This document shows positions 58,055-64,000 of a stretch of 64,000 bases of DNA, one piece after another. A program made the translations under genes and the position numbers. Below the pieces are notes generated by a model. The model had not been told where the DNA came from. It worked only from the letters and a program-made list of their open reading frames with translations, and did no database searches. This DNA is from Chenopodium formosanum (taxonomy: Eukaryota > Streptophyta > Magnoliopsida > Caryophyllales > Amaranthaceae), in the NCBI GenBank assembly GCA_024500155.1, contig CM044874.1:43222384-43286383 (forward strand). The letters run 5' to 3'. Numbering within the stretch: position 1 is the first letter of the stretch; every line of letters begins with the position of its first letter.

Positions 58055-58068
58055 CCGGGTTGCCTCCT
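58055..58068 (-). other. Athila post-pol motif
   Basis: On the minus strand gggaggcaacccgg-type sequence (ccgggttgcctcc on plus) with gcgtttcccagg before it is the phrase commonly found after pol in Athila elements. Here it lies 190 bp after the protease ORF, so reverse transcriptase to integrase is deleted. Confidence 0.65.
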
Positions 58069-58258
58069 GGGAAACGCTTTCTTATGGTCCTAAGCTCGAC
58101 CCTTCCTTCAAATCATGGAGGGTCAAAGGACACCACCTTACTCAAAGTGGCAGAAAGTACAAAATTCTCTTCAATTTGTAGCAACTCCTCGTTGTTGCTT
58201 GATGAAAGCTCATTTGCTTGAACTTCAAAAACAACCTTCTCATTCTTCAACTTCAATC

Positions 58259-59990
58259 TCATTCGCTTCTTCCTAGAAGCCCTTGCCTTCTTCTTGGCCT
58301 TGTTCTTCTTGTAGACAGATTAACACCATCCACTTCCTTGGAACCATCTTCCTCCTCTTGAGGATAAAGCTCAAACCAATGTGGAATATCAATATTCTTT
58401 TCGTCCTTGGCCTTTGAAAGCTTTTCTTCTTCACTAACTTTCATGCCATCAAACTTCACAAGCACATCATCAAAAATCTCATGAACACCGTTAGTTGAAG
58501 AATTAATCACACACACATTATCCAATGAATGAAGAAAATTATCATTCATGACTCCTTTTACAAAAGACAAGGATTCATGCATCGATTTTAGCTTAAAACT
58601 TTCTTTTTCATTACCAACTCTCAAAGTGATACGACCTCCTTTAGCATCTATTAGAGCACCCAAAGTAGCTAAGAATGGCCTCCCTATAATAATAGGAATG
58701 TGGTCATCCTCTTCAAATTCTAACACAATAAAATCTACGGGAATTGTGAAACCACCTATCCTAAGGGGAACTTCTTCAACTCTTCCTTTTTGGAACTTAA
58801 TAGATATATCGGCCAATTGCAAGGTCATGTTTGTAGGAAGAAGTTCTCCTAGTGTAAGCTTCTTGAACAACAAGTAAGGCATAATGCTAACACTAGCACA
58901 TAAGTCACACAAAGCATTTTCAAATAATTTACTCTTGATTTTGCAAGGAATAGAGAAATTGCCCGGATCTTTCATCTTCTTTGGTAGGTCGTTGTGAATC
59001 AATGCACTACAACACTCAACAAGCACTACCGAATCTATCTCATTGCACTCTCTCTTGCCACTCAAAATATCCTTAAGGAATATGGAATATCTAGGCATTT
59101 GGGTCATAGCTTCACTGAGAGGGATAGAAAGATGGACCTCCTTCAACATGTCAAGGAATCTCCCAAATTGTTCATCTAACTTGTTCCTCATAAACTTTTT
59201 GGGATATGGAAGGTCGGGTTTTCTCACTTCCTCTTGCACCCTCTAAACACTCTTATTTTTCTCATGGACTTCCTCTTTGCTCACACTCTTTGACACATCT
59301 TTCTCATTTTCCTTACTTGAATCACAATCACTCTTATTCTCATCCTCCTCACTATTCCTAGAAACTCTCTCTTCAAGCACTTTTCCACTCCTTGTGGTGA
59401 TAGAATAAACGAGTTTATTAGGATCAACTCCTTGAGAGGGTAGTGAAGAAGGGCTAGCACAATCATTCAAAGTGTTGGCTAGTTGAGTGATTTGGGTTTC
59501 AAGCATGTTGTTGTGTGTCATCATCTCATTGAACTTCTTTTCACTCACCGACATGTAGGTGTTTAAAATCTTGGTTTGGTTCTCAATGATCTCCTTTATG
59601 GTAGTCTTGGAAGATGGGGGTTGAGCATAAGAATTATCACCATTGCCTTGAGGTCTTGGAGCAAATTCAGGTGGGGGTCCCCTTTTGTTATTGTTTTGAA
59701 AATTTCCCCTATTTTGATTGTTCCAATTACCTCGACCTTGATTGTTACCAAAATTTTGGTGTTGGCCACAAAAACCATGAGATTGGCCTTGATTTCCATA
59801 CCCTTGGCTTTGGTTTTGATTACTATAACCTTTGTTTTTATAGTTACCTCGGAAACCTTGATTTCCTTGGTTCTTATATCCACCATTGTTGTAGTTATCA
59901 AAGCTACCTTGTTGGTGAGAATTCTTATTCCCAAAATTCCTTGGACCATCAAATCTTTGTCCATTGTTATTATTAGAGACAAAATTCTAT
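58259..59990 (-). pseudogene. gag C-terminus and protease of Athila-like element F
   Basis: The minus-strand N-terminal part (59990-59560) is Asn/Gln/Gly-rich with many GNQ repeats; then KTTIKEIIENQTKIL-like sequence, ITQLANTLND and TTRSGKVLEE. A TAG at 59242-59240 separates a 326-aa ORF (59239-58259) with PKKFMRNKLDEQFGRFLDML, CSALIHNDLPKKMKDPGNF, the protease site ALCDLCASVSIMP (D-L-C where D-L-G is usual) and IPIIIGRPFLATLGALIDAK. This is the classic Athila gag-protease order. The rest of pol is missing. Confidence 0.85.
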
Positions 59991-60092
59991 TTTATTTATT
60001 TTATTTTATTTTGTCCATTGTTGGACCATTAAATCTTTGTCCACTGTTGGTGAGAATTTATTTCTATTTTATTTATTTTATTTTATTTTGTC
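59941..60092. repeat. Tandem duplication of about 77 bp at F breakpoint
   Basis: ggaccat(c/t)aaatctttgtcca and tattttatttattttatttt occur at 59943-60014 and again at 60022-60092. The duplication lies where minus-strand gag changes to plus-strand LTR-like sequence. Confidence 0.8.
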
Positions 60093-60094
60093 TT

Positions 60095-61921
60095 GATTTT
60101 TCCTCTCGGGTTTGCTTGTATGTAGGTGTGGTTTGGATCGAGGTATGTGTATTAATCTAATGTAATGTTTGAAGTTTCGGGTCCCAATCAGGGAAACAAT
60201 TGAGCAAGTAGCCCAAGAAGGAATCACCAAGCAGCCCAGCCGCGAACACGGGGTCTGCATCCGTGGGCACGGGATCGCGTACACCAAAGCAGCCAAAAAT
60301 CAGGCAGTAAGCCCCCGAGTTCTGGCTGCGGGCTTACCGCGGGCGTGGAAGTCGTGCCCTGTTCCAGCCAATTCTCACTCACACATTTCCTCTGCTCCCG
60401 CATTTAACACACTTTTCACCTCCAAGCACCGCCCGCAATAATCACCCTCTTCGCACCACCTTCCAGCCACTACCAGCCGTAACAAACACCACCTTTGGAC
60501 CACCTTTAAACTGCAACTGGCGCCTTCAACTAATTCACCACCGATTAGCCTCCAACATCAGATATTCGAAAGCAGCAACAACAACATTAAACTCCAATTG
60601 AAGACCCATATGTGCGCTCATCATGAGGGTTGTCAAAACCATTGTTGCTTGCGCACAAGCTGGGTGTAAATTGGTCGTTGATCAATTATAGCTGATGGTG
60701 ATGAGCAGCTTTGATGGTGCGTGATAGAGGATGTGAGAAGCAAGGGATTATTTCCTAATTAAGAGCACCAAAAATTGAAATCCACTGATTTCTTATTTTC
60801 GATTCTTTTTTTTTATTATTATTATTTTCCTTTTGTTTTCTTATTTTCATTTTACTTTCTTGTTCTTATTTATTTTATTTTCATTTATTTTATTTTATTT
60901 TTCTTTCTTTTTTCTTTTCTCTTTTATTTTTTTTAACCTTGTAATTATAAATACCCATTTTTGTGGTAGAGAGAAAAACAATTAGAATTAGAATTATACC
61001 ACATATTTCTTAGCTTAGTTGAGAGCTTCTCTCTTTAGATCTAGGGTTAGTAATAGGAGTAGATTTTAGAGAGAGAAAGTGAGGAATTTTAATGGTTATT
61101 TAAGAGTTTGAAGGTTCAAGATGACAATTGTATTGAAGATCTCCATTATCAATCAATGAGGATTTCTTACTCTCTCTCATCTTTATTGCTTTATTCAATT
61201 TCATGTGTTGTTTGAATTGATTTTGATGCATGTTTGATGCTTGATTAGTGTACTTGTTCTTGATATATTGTGAATTCTTTATTTCTTTAGTTATTTGTTG
61301 ATAGAAGATGATATTTGAGTAGTTATTTGGCTAGGAATTGGGTGAAACTTGTATGATTGATTAATTGGGATTAGTTTGGGAATTGTGTTGATTGATCTTT
61401 GAGATTAAAGTGATTAGTGAAGGTTTGCATGTGTGTAATTCAATTAGGCCTTGAGAATTATGCTAGATTGCATTGTAATTGCTAATGACACGAACAATTA
61501 ATTTAGGAATCATAATTATCGATTGGTTTTGATTGTGATTCTCTTAGTTTGTTATTTATAGTGAACCATAGCTTAACAATTAAGAAATAGCTCTTGATTC
61601 AAATTGATTTCTCTTATCATTAGTCTTCACAACCTTTGATTGGCATGATCTTTCCAAGTTGTTGCAATTGACAAGATTACTTGTTTATCCCCGTTCCTAG
61701 TGTTTTATTTCCTTTGTTACTTGTTTTGTTACTTGTTATTATTCTCTCTTACCTTCGTCTTCGACCTAGCTTAGGCACCCAAATCGAAAACATTTGAACA
61801 TTACCGTTCCATTAGGTTCAACCTTTGACTTGCCTCTATACTCGTATTTAGGTTTGTTAAGTGTTTATAAATAAGTTTGACCGAGGGAAGATTAGATAAC
61901 GACCTAGTTTTCCTCTCGTCA
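60095..61921 (+). repeat. E-type LTR (F), plus sense, 5' end unclear
   Basis: Matches the E LTR from gtatgtaggtgtgg (compare 46021) through the leader phrases gagagcttctctct and gtgattctcttagtttgtta to the end CTCTCGTCA. The GC-rich patch (60240-60360) and a TATA box ttataaatac (60945-60954) are present, with a T/C-rich tract (60790-60940) between them. No primer site follows. Sense is opposite to the gag at 58259-59990, so it is probably a separate insertion. Confidence 0.75.
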
Positions 61922-62358
61922 CCTACGCCATACAATTTTACATTGTATGATACGCCTTGCATTTTTACGCTGATGACGCCTTCCATTTTGTTGTGGACGT
62001 GAAAAAAGAAGAAAAGTCGGACATTTATAACGTAAGTTCAGTAAAATGACAAACCTGTCTATGGGAGCTTTTACGTAAAGCACCACTATGGAACGTCTTA
62101 AGAAACTTTTACGAAAAACGTTCAAAACGTATGCTTAGGGAAGGCACAAAGCATGGTGTGCATGCAAAATGATGCAAAAATCTATCAAAGAAGAAAACAA
62201 ATTACAAAATGCGAAGCAAGTAAAAAAAAAGACTTTGATAATTTGTGTGCCATTACGTCTAATAACGAGCTAAAACCGTTGGAAAATAATCAAACAGATC
62301 AAAATCTGCATTCCGGTCATTTTTGTGACTAGTTTACACGCGCAACTCAGTGGGTCGC
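61922..62358. other. Unassigned non-coding stretch
   Basis: No gene. Repeated aacgt/tacg words (acgcctt, aacgtaag, tttacgtaaag, cttttacgaaaaacg) occur at 61925-62130. A small ORF on the minus strand has no recognisable motif. Confidence 0.4.
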
Positions 62359-63115
62359 TGATATGTCTATTTTATATGGTATTTTACCCCCGTCGTATGG
62401 TCACAATTAGTATTGTTTTTGGCTGGTTAGAGCCACTTTTATTACTAATTGGTGTTTTCTAGTGTTTTCGTAGTTTTGGTTGAGTTTTGTAGGGAAGTAC
62501 ACTTTTGGAGCATTTTCCCAAGATTTTATGGAGCAACTACAGACATTGGAGGAGCTCGACATGTGAAATACGAGCATTGGGCCGAATGGTTAAAGCCCTT
62601 TAGTGAAAATCCAAAGATGGGTTAAGAAATAGCCCAATCAAAATCTAAGGTTCCAATTTAGGGCGGGCCCGATCGGGCAAGCATTGGCTCGATCGAGCGC
62701 GGTTGTTAGAAGCATGCTGCGAAGAAAAAGGTGCGCCCGATCAGGCGGCCCTTCGCCCGATCAGGCGCGTGTTTCTGGGGACGCTTCTTCGAAGATTACT
62801 TAGTTTTTAATTGGGAATAATTAGAGATTTTTATATAAGTACGATTGAGTAGTTATAATTTGCTTTACCTCTCTTCTTAGACTTTCTCTCTCTAATTACC
62901 CTCTCTTTACAAACTCCATACTTGGTTCTTGATTCAACTCCTTGTTTACGATAACTTTGGAAACATTTTCCTCTTTATTAATTTCAGTATTTCAATTTCT
63001 TTAATTCATCATGTCTCCTTTAATTGATTTATTGAGTTTATATTTAATTATGTGTGAATAGTTTAATTCTAGGGTTTTGGGAATCCTAATTAATATGAAG
63101 GGCTAATTTATTATC
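62359..63115 (+). repeat. LTR-like segment of Athila-like remnant G
   Basis: Starts TGATATGTCTATTTTATATG. Contains the palindromic words GCCCGATCGGGC, GCTCGATCGAGC and GCCCGATCAGGC twice (62664-62775), then TATA box tttatataagt (62829-62839) and a CT-rich leader. The 3' boundary is unclear; no primer site is seen before the pol fragment. Confidence 0.6.
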
Positions 63116-63123
63116 GTTGATTA

Positions 63124-63510
63124 TTGACATTGCATGGTGGAGATATATCTGCAGATAATGCAAGCGTCTGGGGTAATGAGGTGGATGTAATTGAAAAAGC
63201 TCTTTCACTAGAAGAGCTAGATCCCAAAGAGACCATGAAGGTAGTGAAATTAGTTCTGGAATCAAAACCTACAGAGGTTAAGAAACCTAAACTAAAACCT
63301 CTCCCTTCTCATTTAAAATATGTTTTTCTTGATGAGCAGGAACTATACCCTATGATCATCAATACTGCACTTAATGACCCACAAACTTCCCAACTTCTAG
63401 AGGTTCTTCGAACCCACAAAAGAGAAATTGGGTACAGTATTGATGATCTTCAGGGTATTAGCCCTAACTTTTGTATTCACTTGAGGTTCTTTCCATGGAG
63501 GTGGCTATTC
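63124..63510 (+). pseudogene. Athila-like pol fragment (G)
   Basis: 129-aa ORF with EVKKPKLKPLPSHLKYVFL, then ELYPMIINTAL, HKREIGYSIDDLQGISPNFC and HLR, the segment linking protease to reverse transcriptase in Athila elements. Gag is absent before it and catalytic reverse transcriptase after it, so it is an internal deletion derivative. Confidence 0.75.
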
Positions 63511-63514
63511 TAGG

Positions 63515-64000
63515 ATGGATGAGGATGATGATGAGGAGTAGCTACTCCTAGCTACACTCCCAAGTCAATGAGGACATTGCTTGATTTGGCTTGGGGGAGA
63601 TGATCTTGTACATATGGTAACTCTCTCTCTTTATTCTGTGTTTAATGCTTTCTAGTATAGATTTATTTGCTTTCTAGTGTAGTTTTATTTCTTTCCTATA
63701 TGAAAAAATAAAAAAAAAATTAATAAAAAAATACAAAAATACGTTCCAATGAATTGTAAATCATGCTTCCTTGTAACCCATACTTGAAAAAATATTGTTT
63801 TGATTCTTGATATATGATGATGAGCATTGTGGATTTGTTGATCATGATTTGAAGTTTGATTGCTCGGATGCCTAGACATGCATCAATTTTGCCCAACTAC
63901 TTGTGAATATAGTGCTTGAGTAGTTTATTGGGTTAGGAATTGTGTGATAGTTCCTGGTATGTCAATGAATTTAAGAATTGGTTTGCAACTATGAGTAATG
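63515..64000. other. G 3' region, polypurine-like tract, no gene
   Basis: Contains gatttggcttgggggagatg (63583-63602), an Athila-type polypurine tract, but no TG...LTR homologous to 62359 follows before the window ends. The remainder is AT-rich. Confidence 0.45.

Noticed and set aside
59576..60160. 194-aa hydrophobic plus-strand ORF that might look like a membrane protein
   Set aside because: It is the complement of the Asn/Gln-rich Athila gag, whose antisense reads as Ile/Val/Leu.

Overview
This is a transposon-dense stretch of a nuclear flowering-plant genome, probably a eudicot. I recognise no ordinary host gene, rRNA or tRNA. Almost everything I can identify is Ty3/gypsy LTR retrotransposon: Tat-lineage copies, one chromovirus-like copy and several Athila-like copies. 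Most are broken, and several are nested inside one another. Introns with GT/AG ends, TATA boxes, tRNA-type primer binding sites, polypurine tracts and 5-bp target duplications support a plant nuclear origin.

Layout. 1-3115: the tail of a plant-mobile-domain (PMD) gene copy, then two LTR-like promoter segments. 3116-5149: a solo LTR with matching CGTAG duplications. 5150-8659: AT-rich remnant without a recognisable gene. 8660-18496: Tat-like element A on the minus strand (3' LTR, polypurine tract, repeats, two antisense genes, end of integrase). 18497-about 22775: Tat-like element C on the plus strand, cut off in reverse transcriptase. About 22776-34349: element B, same family as A but on the plus strand (protease to integrase, two antisense genes, repeats, polypurine tract, start of LTR). 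34350-39567: C-prime, a non-autonomous relative of C, inserted in B's LTR with ATGAG duplications. 39812-56775: a second partial B copy (B2) whose LTR was split by chromovirus-like element D (43394-56649, CCTAT duplications), itself split by Athila-like element E (45812-53323, ACCCC duplications). 56776-64000: Athila-like remnants F and G.

The most unusual system is the A/B family. Between integrase and the 3' LTR it carries two intron-containing genes on the opposite strand: aORF1, a PMD (MAIN/MAIL1-like) protein with its own TATA box and 5'-UTR intron, and aORF2, a protein of unknown function that is fully open in A (467 aa over two exons). Extra antisense ORFs are known in Tat elements. 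What stands out here is that clusters of a short palindromic word occur just upstream of the TATA boxes of the LTR, aORF1 and aORF2. A uses CCGTGNCACGG and B uses CTGTCGCC-GGCGACAG at corresponding places. Other LTRs in the window have their own words (D: GTTCGACCGAAC; G: GCCCGATCGGGC; unnamed segment near 500: GCCACGTGGC). I infer that these are fast-evolving promoter or protein-binding sites; one testable idea is an anti-silencing system comparable in logic to VANDAL/VANC.
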